Below, in pieces: positions 26,380 to 35,813 of a DNA stretch of 60,915 nt (position 1 is the first letter of the stretch; every line of letters begins with the position of its first letter). The DNA lies in assembly GCF_000359745.1 (NCBI RefSeq), contig NZ_AQHN01000004.1, positions 1 through 60,915 of the forward strand, in the 5' to 3' direction. The stretch is from Rhizobium freirei PRF 81. GTDB taxonomy: Bacteria > Pseudomonadota > Alphaproteobacteria > Rhizobiales > Rhizobiaceae. Below the pieces are notes generated by a model. It ran no database searches and had not been told where the DNA came from. It saw only the letters and a list, made by a program, of their open reading frames with translations. A program made the position numbers and the translations under genes.

Positions 26380-27168
26380 GTGTTTAAACAAAAGCTTACG
26401 AAGCTGATAGCTGCCGCGACCGTTGCGATTGCAGCGACATTTTCCCTATCCCATGCTTACGCTGATGAGTTGACGGCCCTCAAGGATTCCGGCGAGCTGC
26501 GCGTCGCCATGAGCGGCCAATATCCGCCCTTCAGTTTCACGAACGATCAGAATCAGGTGGTCGGCTTCGACGCCTCGATAGGCGAGACGATCGCCGAGCG
26601 CATGGGCCTCAAGGCCAAAATCGTCACGACGCCTTTTGACGGGATCATCGCAGGCCTCCTGGCGAAGAAGTACGACGCCGTCGTCGCATCGATGACCATC
26701 ACGCCGGAACGTGAAAAGGCCGTCGACTTCGTCGGTCCCTACTATCACGCCGGCAGGGCAATCGTGGTGAAGGCGGATTCCTCCATCCAGAAGCTGGAGG
26801 ACCTCAACGGCAAGACCGTCGGTGTCACCCTCGGGGACGCGCATGAGAAATGGGCAAGAGCCCAGGGCAATCTGACGGTTCGTTCCTACAAGGGCCTTCC
26901 CGAAATGCTCGTCGATCTCGAGGCCGGGCGCATCAATGCGCTTGTGATGGACAGCGTTCCGGTCATGGTCGCCGTCAAGGAAACCGGACAGAAGATCCGC
27001 ATTCTCGATACTCCGAACATCGAAGGCGGCCGCGTCGCCCTCGGCATTGCGATCCGGAAGAACAATCCGGAGCTCAAGGCAAAGATGCAGAAGGTCCTCG
27101 AGGAGATGCTCGCCGACGGCGCTTATGAAAAGATCTCGATGAAATGGATCGGTAGCGATATTCGCTAA
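26380..27168 (+). CDS. Amino-acid ABC transporter substrate-binding protein
   Basis: A 262-residue family 3 periplasmic binding protein. The signal peptide covers about residues 1-28 (LIAAATVAIAATFSLSHAYADE). The mature part has the family opening LKDSGELRVAMSGQYPPFSFTNDQNQVVGFDASIGETIAERMGLKAKIV and the hinge region ASMTITPEREKAVDFVGPYYHAG. The start is GTG at 26380 with AGAGGAAG upstream. It heads a complete four-gene importer (binding protein, two permeases, ATPase). Lysine/ornithine/histidine-type ligands are typical for this size class; a hydroxylated amino acid would fit the adjacent fusion enzyme. Confidence 0.9.
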   Translation: MFKQKLTKLIAAATVAIAATFSLSHAYADELTALKDSGELRVAMSGQYPPFSFTNDQNQVVGFDASIGETIAERMGLKAKIVTTPFDGIIAGLLAKKYDAVVASMTITPEREKAVDFVGPYYHAGRAIVVKADSSIQKLEDLNGKTVGVTLGDAHEKWARAQGNLTVRSYKGLPEMLVDLEAGRINALVMDSVPVMVAVKETGQKIRILDTPNIEGGRVALGIAIRKNNPELKAKMQKVLEEMLADGAYEKISMKWIGSDIR

Positions 27169-27181
27169 CCTGCATTTCAGC

Positions 27182-27205
27182 ATGGGCCGGAGAGATCCGG
27201 CCCAT
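27182..27205 (+). terminator. Intercistronic hairpin, binding protein/permease junction
   Basis: ATGGGCCGG at 27182-27190 pairs with CCGGCCCAT at 27197-27205 over a six-base loop, a nine-base perfect stem. It is located between the binding-protein stop and the first permease gene. The following T-content is low, suggesting mRNA stabilisation or partial termination. Confidence 0.6.
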
Positions 27206-27231
27206 TCATTATGAGTTTTCGGAGCGTTTCT

Positions 27232-27879
27232 ATGGATTTGGCGCTAATGCAGCGCGTCCTCCCATTTTTTCTGGAGGCCGCGTGGGTGACATTGAGTATT
27301 TCCGTCCTCGCTATCCTGCTTGGTTTCTGCATCGCAGTCGTCCTGGTGGCGGGTCGGTTGTCGGATTTCTTCGTCGCTCGATGGCTTTCGCGGGCTTATG
27401 TCAGTGTGTTTCGAGGCACGCCCTGCCTCGTTCAACTGTTCGTCCTCTATTTCGGCGGTCCGCAAATCGGGCTGGAGCTTGAGCCATATTCGGCTGGAGT
27501 CATCGGTCTTGCGCTGAATATCGGCGCCTATATGGCCGAATCCATTCGCGGTGCCATCGTCAATGTCGACCGTGGGCAAGCAGAGGCAGCGCGTTCGATC
27601 GGCTTTGGGCGCAGCCAGACCCTGTGGCTGGTGACCCTGCCGCAGTCGGCACGCCTGATGATCAGGCCGCTTGGCGTGAATGCCGTTGCGTTGATCAAGG
27701 GATCGGCTCTGGTCTCGACCATATCGGTTATCGAACTCACTTACACAGCCCAGCGCTTTATCAGCTCGACCTACAAGCCCTTCGAAATCTTCGCCGTGTC
27801 CGCCGCGATTTACATCGTGATGGTCTACGCGGTTCGTTTTCTCGTCGATCGCCTTGATCAGCATTTCGCGCCAAGGTGA
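27232..27879 (+). CDS. Amino-acid ABC transporter permease (first)
   Basis: A 215-residue polar amino-acid permease of the HisM/HisQ type. It has about five helices, the substrate-path motif YVSVFRGTPCLVQLFVLYFGGP near residue 60, and the EAA loop SIRGAIVNVDRGQAEAARSIGFGRSQ near 105-130. I chose ATG at 27232, with GGAG nine bases upstream, over ATG at 27211, which has none. It forms a heterodimer with the next gene product. Confidence 0.9.
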   Translation: MDLALMQRVLPFFLEAAWVTLSISVLAILLGFCIAVVLVAGRLSDFFVARWLSRAYVSVFRGTPCLVQLFVLYFGGPQIGLELEPYSAGVIGLALNIGAYMAESIRGAIVNVDRGQAEAARSIGFGRSQTLWLVTLPQSARLMIRPLGVNAVALIKGSALVSTISVIELTYTAQRFISSTYKPFEIFAVSAAIYIVMVYAVRFLVDRLDQHFAPR

Positions 27880-27889
27880 GGATGCTCAA

Positions 27890-28549
27890 ATGCAAAATCT
27901 CGATTTCAGCGTCGTTGTGCCCTATTTCGGTCTTCTGACGACCGGCCTCTGGTGGACGATCGTCATGTTCGTCAGCTCGAGTGTTGTGAGCCTTGTGTTG
28001 GGCATCGCCTTCGCGCTCATCGTTCTCTATGCGCCGGCGATAGCGGCCTTTTCCGTACGGTTCCTCACCTGGCTTTTCATGGGGACACCGCTCCTTCTGC
28101 AATTGTATCTGATCTACTACGGCCTTGTGCAGATCGGCATCGATATTCCCGCGCTTGGGGCCGGCACCATCGGCCTTAGCCTGCATTTCGCCGTCTACAA
28201 CGCCGATGTCTTCCGTGCCGGGATACTTTCTGTCGATCCCGGCCAGATGGAAGGCGCGCGTTCGATCGGTCTCAGCCGCGGCCAGGCGCAGCGTTACGTC
28301 ATCGTGCCGCAAGCGCTGCGCAAGACGATCGCGCCGATCGGAAACAATCTGATCGTGCTGCTCAAGGACACCTCGCTCGTTTCCATCATCGGCATTGCCG
28401 AGCTCGTCTACAGCGCCCAGCTCGCCATCAGCGAGACCTACACGCCTTTCGAATTTTATCTAACCGTTGCAGGCATTTACTACGTGGCAAACCTTGTCCT
28501 CGAAGCCGGATTGCAATTTCTTGAAAACAAGGTGGAGATGTCCCGATGA
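27890..28549 (+). CDS. Amino-acid ABC transporter permease (second)
   Basis: A 219-residue polar amino-acid permease with the motif [26 protein letters not shown] near residue 60 and the EAA loop [26 protein letters not shown] near 110-135. The ATG at 27890 is preceded by GTGAGGATG; the open frame from 27854 overlaps the first permease gene and lacks a ribosome site. Its stop overlaps the ATPase start by four bases (ATGA). Confidence 0.9.
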   Translation: MQNLDFSVVVPYFGLLTTGLWWTIVMFVSSSVVSLVLGIAFALIVLYAPAIAAFSVRFLTWLFMGTPLLLQLYLIYYGLVQIGIDIPALGAGTIGLSLHFAVYNADVFRAGILSVDPGQMEGARSIGLSRGQAQRYVIVPQALRKTIAPIGNNLIVLLKDTSLVSIIGIAELVYSAQLAISETYTPFEFYLTVAGIYYVANLVLEAGLQFLENKVEMSR

Positions 28550-29313
28550 GCGCCGCTAAGCCCATGGTCGAAGTCAAGGGTGCCCGCAAGGCATATGGGG
28601 CGCTCGAGGTGCTCAAGGGGATCGATCTTTCCGTCTCCCGCGGGCAGATTATCGCCATCATCGGCCCGAGCGGCTCGGGCAAGAGCACGCTTTTGCGATC
28701 AATCAATCATCTCGAAGTGCTGAACGGCGGCGAGGTCTGGCTCGATGGCGAGCTGGTCAATCGCCCGCTGAAGGGAAATGCATTCGAACGGCATATCAAC
28801 GCCGTGCGCCAGCAGATGGGCATGGTGTTCCAGCATTTCAATCTGTTTCCGCACCTGACCGTCCTTGAGAACATCACGCTCGGCCCCATCAAGCTCAAAG
28901 GCCTTTCGAAGCAAGCCGCGCGCGAACTGGCGGTGGAACTGCTGTCCAAGGTCGGGCTTGCCGACAAGATCGACGCCTATCCGTCGCGGCTTTCCGGCGG
29001 CCAGAAGCAGCGCGTCGCGATCGCTCGTGCTCTGGCCATGCAGCCGAAGGTGATGCTCTTCGACGAGGCAACGTCGGCGCTCGATCCGGAGCTCGTCGAC
29101 GAAGTCAATGCTGTCATGAAGCAGCTTGCCGCCGAGCACATGACGATGCTGATCGTCACCCACGAGATGCGCTTTGCCGGCGAAGTGGCCGATCGAATCG
29201 TCTTCATGGATGGCGGCGGCGTCGTGGAGGAGGGGGCGCCGCAGCAGATCCTGCAGAACCCGACCCATGACCGAACCCGCTCGTTCCTGAAGAAACATCT
29301 TCATGATCGATAG
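28546..29313 (+). CDS. Amino-acid ABC transporter ATPase (GlnQ/HisP type)
   Basis: A 255-residue ATPase with Walker [10 protein letters not shown] near residue 44, the Q-loop [18 protein letters not shown], signature [15 protein letters not shown] near 148, Walker [17 protein letters not shown] near 170 and the switch histidine in [10 protein letters not shown]. It energises the two preceding permeases. It is also the nearest family member that could serve the Aap permeases, which lack AapP, although Aap and HisP-type ATPases normally stay with their own permeases. Confidence 0.93.
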   Translation: MSAAKPMVEVKGARKAYGALEVLKGIDLSVSRGQIIAIIGPSGSGKSTLLRSINHLEVLNGGEVWLDGELVNRPLKGNAFERHINAVRQQMGMVFQHFNLFPHLTVLENITLGPIKLKGLSKQAARELAVELLSKVGLADKIDAYPSRLSGGQKQRVAIARALAMQPKVMLFDEATSALDPELVDEVNAVMKQLAAEHMTMLIVTHEMRFAGEVADRIVFMDGGGVVEEGAPQQILQNPTHDRTRSFLKKHLHDR

Positions 29314-29435
29314 GGCAGGCCCAACAGGCGGAAAAATGCAATTATGACATCGCTGTCAGCATTTGTGACGATGTCCTATCTTTTCGGGTCGCCGGCGCGC
29401 TATATCCTTCCCCCTCCAGATTGACGGGAGAGGGT

Positions 29436-30569
29436 ATGAAGAGAATCGTCTTGTTTTCCGGCGGCAGCGCTTGTCGTTCGATCAACATCGCTCTGTGCCG
29501 GAACGGGGCCGAGGTCACGCGTATCGTACCCGCCTGGGACAGCGGCGGAAGTTCCAAGGTTATTCGCGAGCGGCTGGGAATCCTCTCCGTCGGCGACATC
29601 CGTCAGGCACTGATGACGATGGCCCATGGCGAGGGATGTGCCGGCGATGTGGTGAAAATCTGCAATGCGCGGATTTCGACCAACCTCGGGCTCGAAGATG
29701 CCCGAAACGAATTCCTGTTCTATGCCAAGCGCAGCCATCCGCTGCTTGAGAGGATGGAGCCGGGCCTGCGCAGCGCGATCCTGAACTATCTCAATACCTT
29801 CGCTTCGGCGGTGGGTGACGATTTCGATTTCAGGCATGGAAGCATCGGGAACTTCATTTTGACCGGCGCGTGCCTTGCCCACAACGGCGATGTCAACACC
29901 GCGATCTTCGTGTTTAGAAAGCTGTGCGGCATCAATGGCAATGTTTGGCCCTCCTCGATCGATCGCGATCTTGTGCTGTCGGCAACGTTGAAAGACGGCA
30001 GGACAGTAGTCCCCCAGGATGCGATCACGACCATGTCCGAGCCGGATGCCCGGATAGGGATCGCCAAACTCGACCTCGGTCGTGCGGGCGGTGAGCGGCC
30101 GACTGCCAACTCCGCCGTTCTCGACGCGATAGCCCAGGCCGATCTCATCGCCTTCGGGCCGGGCAGCGTTTACACCAGCGTTATTCCGCATCTTCTGGTG
30201 GACGGTGTCGTTGCGGCTGTCGAGCAGACCAATTGTCCCAAGGTGCTTATCGGCAATATTCTGCAATGCCGCGAGACGATCGGGTTGACATTGGCCGATG
30301 TGCTATCGGCTTTTGATCTGCAGTGGCGCGAACATGGTGGATCTTCGAACCTGTTTTCTCACATTCTGGCGAACCGGGTGCTTTTTCCCTTTGAAAAGAC
30401 GGTCGGCAGATTCCCTTATTTGACGGACGGGTTGTCGGACGCCGCCCCATATACGCTCATCCGGGATGAGTTCGAGGATGCCTGGAGCCGTGGTCAGCAT
30501 GACGGCGAAGCGATCACCGCCAGCCTGTTGAAAATTGTATCGGCCGAGAATGGGCCTGGTCGCGCCTGA
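29436..30569 (+). CDS. CofD-family (2-phospho-L-lactate transferase-like) protein
   Basis: A 377-residue protein of the CofD/YvcK (GlmR) family. The N-terminal nucleotide site RIVLFSGGSACRSINIALC is followed by PAWDSGGSSKVIRERLGILSVGDIRQAL near residues 35-65, GSIGNFILTGACL near 140 and FGPGSVYTSVIPHLLVDGV near 235-255, the family's conserved blocks. CofD transfers a phospholactate-type group in coenzyme F420 synthesis; YvcK proteins instead control cell-wall precursor flux. No F420 gene is nearby, so the function is open. ATG at 29436 has GGGAG five bases upstream. It stands alone between the importer operon and pccR. Confidence 0.82.
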   Translation: MKRIVLFSGGSACRSINIALCRNGAEVTRIVPAWDSGGSSKVIRERLGILSVGDIRQALMTMAHGEGCAGDVVKICNARISTNLGLEDARNEFLFYAKRSHPLLERMEPGLRSAILNYLNTFASAVGDDFDFRHGSIGNFILTGACLAHNGDVNTAIFVFRKLCGINGNVWPSSIDRDLVLSATLKDGRTVVPQDAITTMSEPDARIGIAKLDLGRAGGERPTANSAVLDAIAQADLIAFGPGSVYTSVIPHLLVDGVVAAVEQTNCPKVLIGNILQCRETIGLTLADVLSAFDLQWREHGGSSNLFSHILANRVLFPFEKTVGRFPYLTDGLSDAAPYTLIRDEFEDAWSRGQHDGEAITASLLKIVSAENGPGRA

Positions 30570-30736
30570 ACCGAAAGGTGAGGCTCATTCCATGGGCTTG
30601 CTCCGGCTTCCGGCAACAGGTGTGTCCGCATGTTCTCCCAGCCGAGCTGCTCGATGGAGAATTTGACGCCGCCCTGCTGAGACACATCGGGACTTTGCGA
30701 GGCTGATGGCGTTTGGATGCCGCGCGAAATGCGGTC

Positions 30737-32146
30737 CTATGACAGCTGGTAGGGCGTCGCCTCCCTGACATTGTGATCGACGGAGATGCTGCGGCGCAAA
30801 GGCGGAACGGCGCGGCTGGCGCAATTGCTGCGCTCGCATATGCGACAGGATATGCCGATCGGTTCGAAGGCAGATTTGTCGGTGACGTTGAGATCGTCGG
30901 CATAGACGAAGGCGCTGGCGTAGGAAATCTCGCAGCCCAGCGCCAGCGCGTGGCTGGAGCGCTGCGTGCGAAACCCGCCAACACCCTTGCTCACATGAGT
31001 GGCAAGACAGAGATAGCGGGCACCATCCGGCGTTTCGGCGAGCTGGCGAATGAAGCGGCCCGGTGTCTCGAAAGCCTGGTGCGCATTCCAGAGTGGACAG
31101 GCTGCTCCAAAGCGCGCGAATTGCAGCTTCGTTGCGCTATGACGCTTGGTAATGTTGCCGGCGCGATCGATACGGGCAAAGAAGATCGGAATGCCCTTCA
31201 TGCCGGGGCGCTGCAGCGTCGAAAGCCGATGGCAGACCTGCTCCAACGACGTCCCGAACCGGGCAGCAAGCAGCTCGATATCGTGCCGCAGGTCCCGGGC
31301 GGTTTTCAGGAAGCTCTGATAGGGCATGAGGAGCGCGCCGGCGAAATAATTGTGCAGGCCGATGCGGCAGACCTCGCCGGCCTCTTCGCTGCGAAACCCT
31401 GCCTGGCGGACGATATTTTCCACCGCCTCACTGGCGTAGAGCTGCGCAACCTGCACGGCCATCTGGAACGTGCGGGTTTCGGCCGGGGCATAGGGATTGA
31501 GGGTCAGCACTCGTCCCGCCGGATCGTAGAGGCGAACGGCATTCATGGCGGATGGTCCGTGCACGACGCGAACGCCGAACCGGCTGTCCAGATAGTCCGT
31601 CAGGATCGGCTGGCCATCTCCGCCTTGCAGCCCGAGCTTGGCGGCGAGCGCCTCGGCCATGGTGTCGAGCTCTTGCACATAGTTGTCGACATAGTGGAAG
31701 AAGTCGCGAACTTCGTCATAGGGCGTCGCTTCGAGGGCTGCAGCACGGCCGAGCCTGTCGTCGAGGCTGGCAAGCTGCTCGCTGTTGCGCCGATAGGCCT
31801 GGTGACAGCTGACCAGCGCGCGGGCAAAACCCGGCGCATTCTGCGCGATCAGTTTCAGCTCCTGCAAAGTCGGCGAGTAGGATTCGAACAAGGGATCGCC
31901 GAGCGCCTCGGTGAGTGCCGACATCAGTCGATCCGTCTCGCCGGTGGAGAGCTCAGCAATGTCGAGCCCATATTTGTCGGCCAGGGCAAGCAGGACGGCG
32001 GCCGATACCGGGCGCTGGTTGTTCTCGATCTGGTTGAGATAGCTCAGCGAGATGCCGAGACGTTCGGCAAACTGGCTTTGTGTCGCATCGTGTTCCAGAC
32101 GCAGTTCACGCACCTTGCGGCCGATAAAGAGCTTCCCGATCGCCAT
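30737..32146 (-). CDS. pccR: PccR-type short-chain acyl-CoA regulator (XRE, IrrE-like, DUF2083)
   Basis: A 469-residue regulator of the RamB/PccR/ScfR family. Residues 1-65 carry an XRE HTH (FIGRKVRELRLEHDATQSQFAERLGISLSYLNQIENNQRPVS). The middle is the long ImmA/IrrE-like sensor region. The C-terminus has the DUF2083 cysteine pattern ISCRICERSNCASRAVPP. It is divergent from pccB and should activate the propionyl-CoA pathway, as PccR does in Rhodobacter. I chose ATG at 32146 because the HTH begins there; the open frame to 32206 adds 20 unlikely residues and runs through the operator. Confidence 0.9.
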   Translation of the reverse strand: MAIGKLFIGRKVRELRLEHDATQSQFAERLGISLSYLNQIENNQRPVSAAVLLALADKYGLDIAELSTGETDRLMSALTEALGDPLFESYSPTLQELKLIAQNAPGFARALVSCHQAYRRNSEQLASLDDRLGRAAALEATPYDEVRDFFHYVDNYVQELDTMAEALAAKLGLQGGDGQPILTDYLDSRFGVRVVHGPSAMNAVRLYDPAGRVLTLNPYAPAETRTFQMAVQVAQLYASEAVENIVRQAGFRSEEAGEVCRIGLHNYFAGALLMPYQSFLKTARDLRHDIELLAARFGTSLEQVCHRLSTLQRPGMKGIPIFFARIDRAGNITKRHSATKLQFARFGAACPLWNAHQAFETPGRFIRQLAETPDGARYLCLATHVSKGVGGFRTQRSSHALALGCEISYASAFVYADDLNVTDKSAFEPIGISCRICERSNCASRAVPPLRRSISVDHNVREATPYQLS

Positions 32147-32162
32147 CTTCGCAACTTCGCAA
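32147..32162. promoter_or_regulatory. Direct repeat, probable PccR operator
   Basis: CTTCGCAA occurs twice without a gap, immediately before the pccR start codon. It resembles the TTTGCAAA-type tandem motif I remember for PccR/RamB proteins, with the same eight-base period. Its position would let PccR block its own translation start region or promoter while acting on pccB, 100 bp to the right. Confidence 0.55.
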
Positions 32163-32261
32163 TTGTCAATTTGAATTTTTATAAGTCCGCATATCTGCGC
32201 GTTCAATCATTTTCTCGCAAGCCGCCCCTCGCTATGACTTCGACATATCGAGGGAGGCATC

Positions 32262-33794
32262 ATGCGGACGATATTGGATCAGCTCGAAACGCGCCGTGCC
32301 GAGGCGCGCTTGGGTGGTGGCGAGCGGAGAATCGCGGCCCAGCACGGAAAGGGCAAGCTGACCGCGCGCGAGCGCATCGAAGTGCTTCTCGATGAAGACT
32401 CCTTCGAAGAATACGACATGTACGTGACCCACCGGGCGACCGATTTCGGCATGGCGGAACAGAAGGTCGCGGGTGACGGTGTTGTGACCGGTTGGGGAAC
32501 GATCAACGGCCGCCAAGCCTATGTCTTCTCTCAGGATTTTACCGTTCTCGGTGGCTCCCTGTCGGAGACGCATGCGCAAAAGATATGCAAGATCATGGAC
32601 ATGGCCATGCGGAACGGCGCGCCGGTCATCGGCCTCAATGATTCCGGCGGCGCGCGCATTCAGGAAGGCGTGGATTCGCTTGCCGGCTATGCTGAGGTGT
32701 TCAAGCGCAATGTCGAGGCCTCCGGCGTCGTACCGCAGATTTCCGTCATCATGGGGCCTTGCGCGGGTGGTGCCGTCTATTCGCCGGCCATGACGGATTT
32801 CATCTTCATGGTGCGCGATTCCTCCTACATGTTCGTCACCGGCCCGGACGTAGTGAAGACGGTAACGAACGAGATCGTCACGGCCGAAGAGCTCGGCGGC
32901 GCACGCACCCACACCTCGAAATCCTCGGTTGCCGACGGCGCCTTCGAGGATGATATCGAGGCGCTGGAGCATATCCGGCTGCTCTTCGACTTCCTGCCGT
33001 TGAACAATCGCGAGAAGCCGCCGGTCAGGCGATTCCACGACGACCCGGCGCGGCTGGAAAATCGGCTCGACACGCTCATTCCCGACAGCTCCAACAAGCC
33101 TTATGACATGAAGGAGCTGATCCACGCCCTTGCCGATGAGGGCGAATTCTTCGAGCTGCAGGCAGCCTTCGCGCGCAACATCATCACCGGCTTCATGCGC
33201 ATGGAGGGGCAGACGGTTGGCGTCGTCGCCAATCAGCCGATGGTGCTGGCCGGCTGTCTCGACATCGACTCCTCGCGCAAAGCCGCACGGTTCGTTCGTT
33301 TCTGCGACGCCTTCAACATTCCGATCCTGACCTTGGTCGACGTGCCCGGTTTCCTGCCCGGCACGGCGCAGGAATATGGCGGCGTGATCAAGCATGGCGC
33401 CAAGCTGCTGTTTGCCTATTCCCAAGCCACGGTGCCGATGGTGACGCTGATCACGCGCAAGGCCTATGGTGGCGCCTATGACGTGATGGCGTCGAAGCAT
33501 ATCGGCGCGGATGTGAACTATGCATGGCCGAGTGCCGAAATCGCCGTCATGGGCGCCAAGGGCGCGACGGAAATTCTCCACCGCGCCGATCTCGCAGATC
33601 CGGAGAAGATCGCCGCCCGCACGCGCGAATATGAGGAGCGGTTCGCCAATCCATTCGTCGCAGCCGAACGCGGCTTCATCGACGAAGTGATCATGCCGCA
33701 TTCATCCCGTCGCCGCATCGCCCGCGCCTTCGCCTCGCTTCGCAACAAGCAGGTGGACGCGCGCTGGAAGAAGCACGACACGATACCTCTCTGA
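32262..33794 (+). CDS. pccB: Propionyl-CoA carboxylase beta subunit (carboxyltransferase)
   Basis: A 510-residue carboxyltransferase. The N-terminus ([28 protein letters not shown] block near residues 14-45) and the two crotonase-like halves are complete. Seen are [46 protein letters not shown] near 160-185, and [35 protein letters not shown] near 360-390. It moves carboxybiotin from PccA onto propionyl-CoA to make methylmalonyl-CoA. PccA starts 12 bp downstream and the mutase overlaps that, forming a compact operon opposite pccR. Confidence 0.95.
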   Translation: MRTILDQLETRRAEARLGGGERRIAAQHGKGKLTARERIEVLLDEDSFEEYDMYVTHRATDFGMAEQKVAGDGVVTGWGTINGRQAYVFSQDFTVLGGSLSETHAQKICKIMDMAMRNGAPVIGLNDSGGARIQEGVDSLAGYAEVFKRNVEASGVVPQISVIMGPCAGGAVYSPAMTDFIFMVRDSSYMFVTGPDVVKTVTNEIVTAEELGGARTHTSKSSVADGAFEDDIEALEHIRLLFDFLPLNNREKPPVRRFHDDPARLENRLDTLIPDSSNKPYDMKELIHALADEGEFFELQAAFARNIITGFMRMEGQTVGVVANQPMVLAGCLDIDSSRKAARFVRFCDAFNIPILTLVDVPGFLPGTAQEYGGVIKHGAKLLFAYSQATVPMVTLITRKAYGGAYDVMASKHIGADVNYAWPSAEIAVMGAKGATEILHRADLADPEKIAARTREYEERFANPFVAAERGFIDEVIMPHSSRRRIARAFASLRNKQVDARWKKHDTIPL

Positions 33795-33806
33795 CAGGCC
33801 ATTCCC

Positions 33807-35813
33807 ATGATCAAGAAAATCCTGATCGCCAATCGCGGCGAAATCGCCTGCCGCGTCATCAAAACCGCCAAGCGTCTCGGCATCTCGACAGTCGCCGTCT
33901 ATTCCGATGCCGACCGCAACGCTCTGCATGTGTCGATGGCAGACGAGGCGGTGCATATCGGCCCGTCGCCATCGAGCCAGTCCTATATCGTCATCGACCG
34001 GATCATCGATGCCGTGCGCAAGACCGGTGCCGACGCCGTGCATCCGGGCTATGGCTTCCTCTCGGAGAACGCGCATTTTGCGGCCGCGCTTGAGCGTGAA
34101 GGCGTGACGTTCATCGGCCCTCCCGTCGGCGCGATCGAGGCCATGGGGGATAAGATCACCTCCAAGCAGCTGGCGGCTCGCGCCGGCGTCTCGACGGTGC
34201 CTGGACATATGGGGCTGATCGAAAATGCCGACGAAGCAGTGCTGATCGCGAATGAGATCGGCTATCCGGTGATGATCAAGGCATCGGCGGGCGGCGGCGG
34301 CAAAGGCATGCGCATCGCGCGCAATGCCGAAGAGGCGCGCGAAGGCTTTCAGGCATCGCGCAACGAGGCAAAAAACTCCTTCGGTGACGACCGCATCTTC
34401 ATCGAGAAGTTCATCACCGAGCCGCGCCATATCGAGATCCAAGTGCTCGGCGACAAGCATGGCGCCGTCCTCTATCTCGGCGAGAGGGAATGCTCCATCC
34501 AGCGGCGCAATCAAAAGGTCATCGAGGAGGCTCCGTCACCCTTCCTTGATGAAGCGACCCGCAAAGCCATGGGCGAGCAGGCTGTCGCGCTCGCCAAGGC
34601 CGTCGGCTACAATTCCGCGGGAACGGTGGAGTTCATCGTCGACGGCAAGCAGAACAAGTTCTATTTCCTTGAGATGAACACCCGTCTGCAGGTGGAGCAC
34701 CCGGTGACCGAACTCGTGACCGGGCTCGATCTGGTGGAGGAAATGATCAAGGTCGCGGCCGGCGAACCTCTGTCCTTCGGGCAAAACGACGTAAAACTCA
34801 ATGGCTGGGCGATCGAAAGCCGCCTCTATGCCGAAGATCCCTACCGCAACTTCCTGCCGTCGATCGGCCGGTTGACGCGATATCGTCCGCCGGCCGAAGG
34901 GCCAACGGGCAGTGGTGCCATTCTGCGTAACGACACCGGCGTCTATGAAGGCGGCGAAATCTCGATGTACTATGATCCGATGGTCGCCAAGCTCTGCGCC
35001 TGGGCGCCGAGCCGCGACGCTGCGATCGCCGCGATGAGCGATGCGCTCGACGACTTCGAGGTCGAAGGGATCGGACACAACCTGCCCTTCCTGTCCGCCG
35101 TCATGAACCAGGAGCGCTTCCGTTCCGGTCAGCTGACGACCGGTTATATCGCCGAGGAATTTCCCGATGGCTTCCATGGCGTTGAACCGGACCAGGCGTC
35201 GGCCCGAAAGCTCGCAGCGATCGCAGTCGCGATCAATCAGGTCGTTCAAAAGCGCGCTGCGGATATTTCCGGCACGATCGGCAATCACCGCCGCAGGATC
35301 GGCCGGGATTGGGTCGTTGCCTTCGGCCAATGGCACTTCGAGACTTCCGTGGAATCGATGGACGGTGATCTTAACGTATCGTTTGCCGACGGTGACATGC
35401 TGCGTGTGAAGAGCGACTGGCTGCCCGGCAAAACGCACTGCGCTTTTTCGGTCGGCTCCGATATACTGGGTGTCAAAGTCGATCTGGTGGGGTCGGCGAT
35501 CCGCCTGCGCTGGCGGGGAACGGAGATCGTTGCTCGGGTCCGTTCGCCACGGATTGCGGAGCTTGCCTGTCTGATGCCTGTGAAGGTTGCGGCGGACACG
35601 TCCAAGCTTCTGCTATGCCCAATGCCAGGAGTGCTGACGTCTCTCACTGTCGAGATAGGCAGTGTCGTCGAAGCGGGCCAAACCTTGGCCGTGGTCGAGG
35701 CCATGAAGATGGAAAATGCCTTGAAGGCCGAGCGTAAGGGTGTCGTTAAACGTATCGAAGCGAAAATAGGGCATAGCCTTGCGGTCGACGAGCTAATTCT
35801 GGAGTTCGAATGA
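33807..35813 (+). CDS. pccA: Propionyl-CoA carboxylase alpha subunit (biotin carboxylase + BCCP)
   Basis: A 668-residue protein with three parts. The biotin carboxylase domain covers about 1-445, with [23 protein letters not shown] at the start, the ATP-grasp glycine loop [15 protein letters not shown] near 155 and [18 protein letters not shown] near 290. A linking domain binds the beta subunit. The C-terminal biotinyl domain carries the target lysine in EAMKMEN near residue 632. It carboxylates biotin using ATP and bicarbonate. Its stop overlaps the mutase start (ATGA). Confidence 0.95.
   Translation: MIKKILIANRGEIACRVIKTAKRLGISTVAVYSDADRNALHVSMADEAVHIGPSPSSQSYIVIDRIIDAVRKTGADAVHPGYGFLSENAHFAAALEREGVTFIGPPVGAIEAMGDKITSKQLAARAGVSTVPGHMGLIENADEAVLIANEIGYPVMIKASAGGGGKGMRIARNAEEAREGFQASRNEAKNSFGDDRIFIEKFITEPRHIEIQVLGDKHGAVLYLGERECSIQRRNQKVIEEAPSPFLDEATRKAMGEQAVALAKAVGYNSAGTVEFIVDGKQNKFYFLEMNTRLQVEHPVTELVTGLDLVEEMIKVAAGEPLSFGQNDVKLNGWAIESRLYAEDPYRNFLPSIGRLTRYRPPAEGPTGSGAILRNDTGVYEGGEISMYYDPMVAKLCAWAPSRDAAIAAMSDALDDFEVEGIGHNLPFLSAVMNQERFRSGQLTTGYIAEEFPDGFHGVEPDQASARKLAAIAVAINQVVQKRAADISGTIGNHRRRIGRDWVVAFGQWHFETSVESMDGDLNVSFADGDMLRVKSDWLPGKTHCAFSVGSDILGVKVDLVGSAIRLRWRGTEIVARVRSPRIAELACLMPVKVAADTSKLLLCPMPGVLTSLTVEIGSVVEAGQTLAVVEAMKMENALKAERKGVVKRIEAKIGHSLAVDELILEFE

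Noticed and set aside
30773..32395. A 540-codon forward frame opposite pccR
   Set aside because: The reverse-strand frame has the XRE and DUF2083 motifs; the forward frame matches nothing and runs into pccB.
32232..33701. A 489-codon reverse frame opposite pccB
   Set aside because: Shadow of the carboxyltransferase gene.
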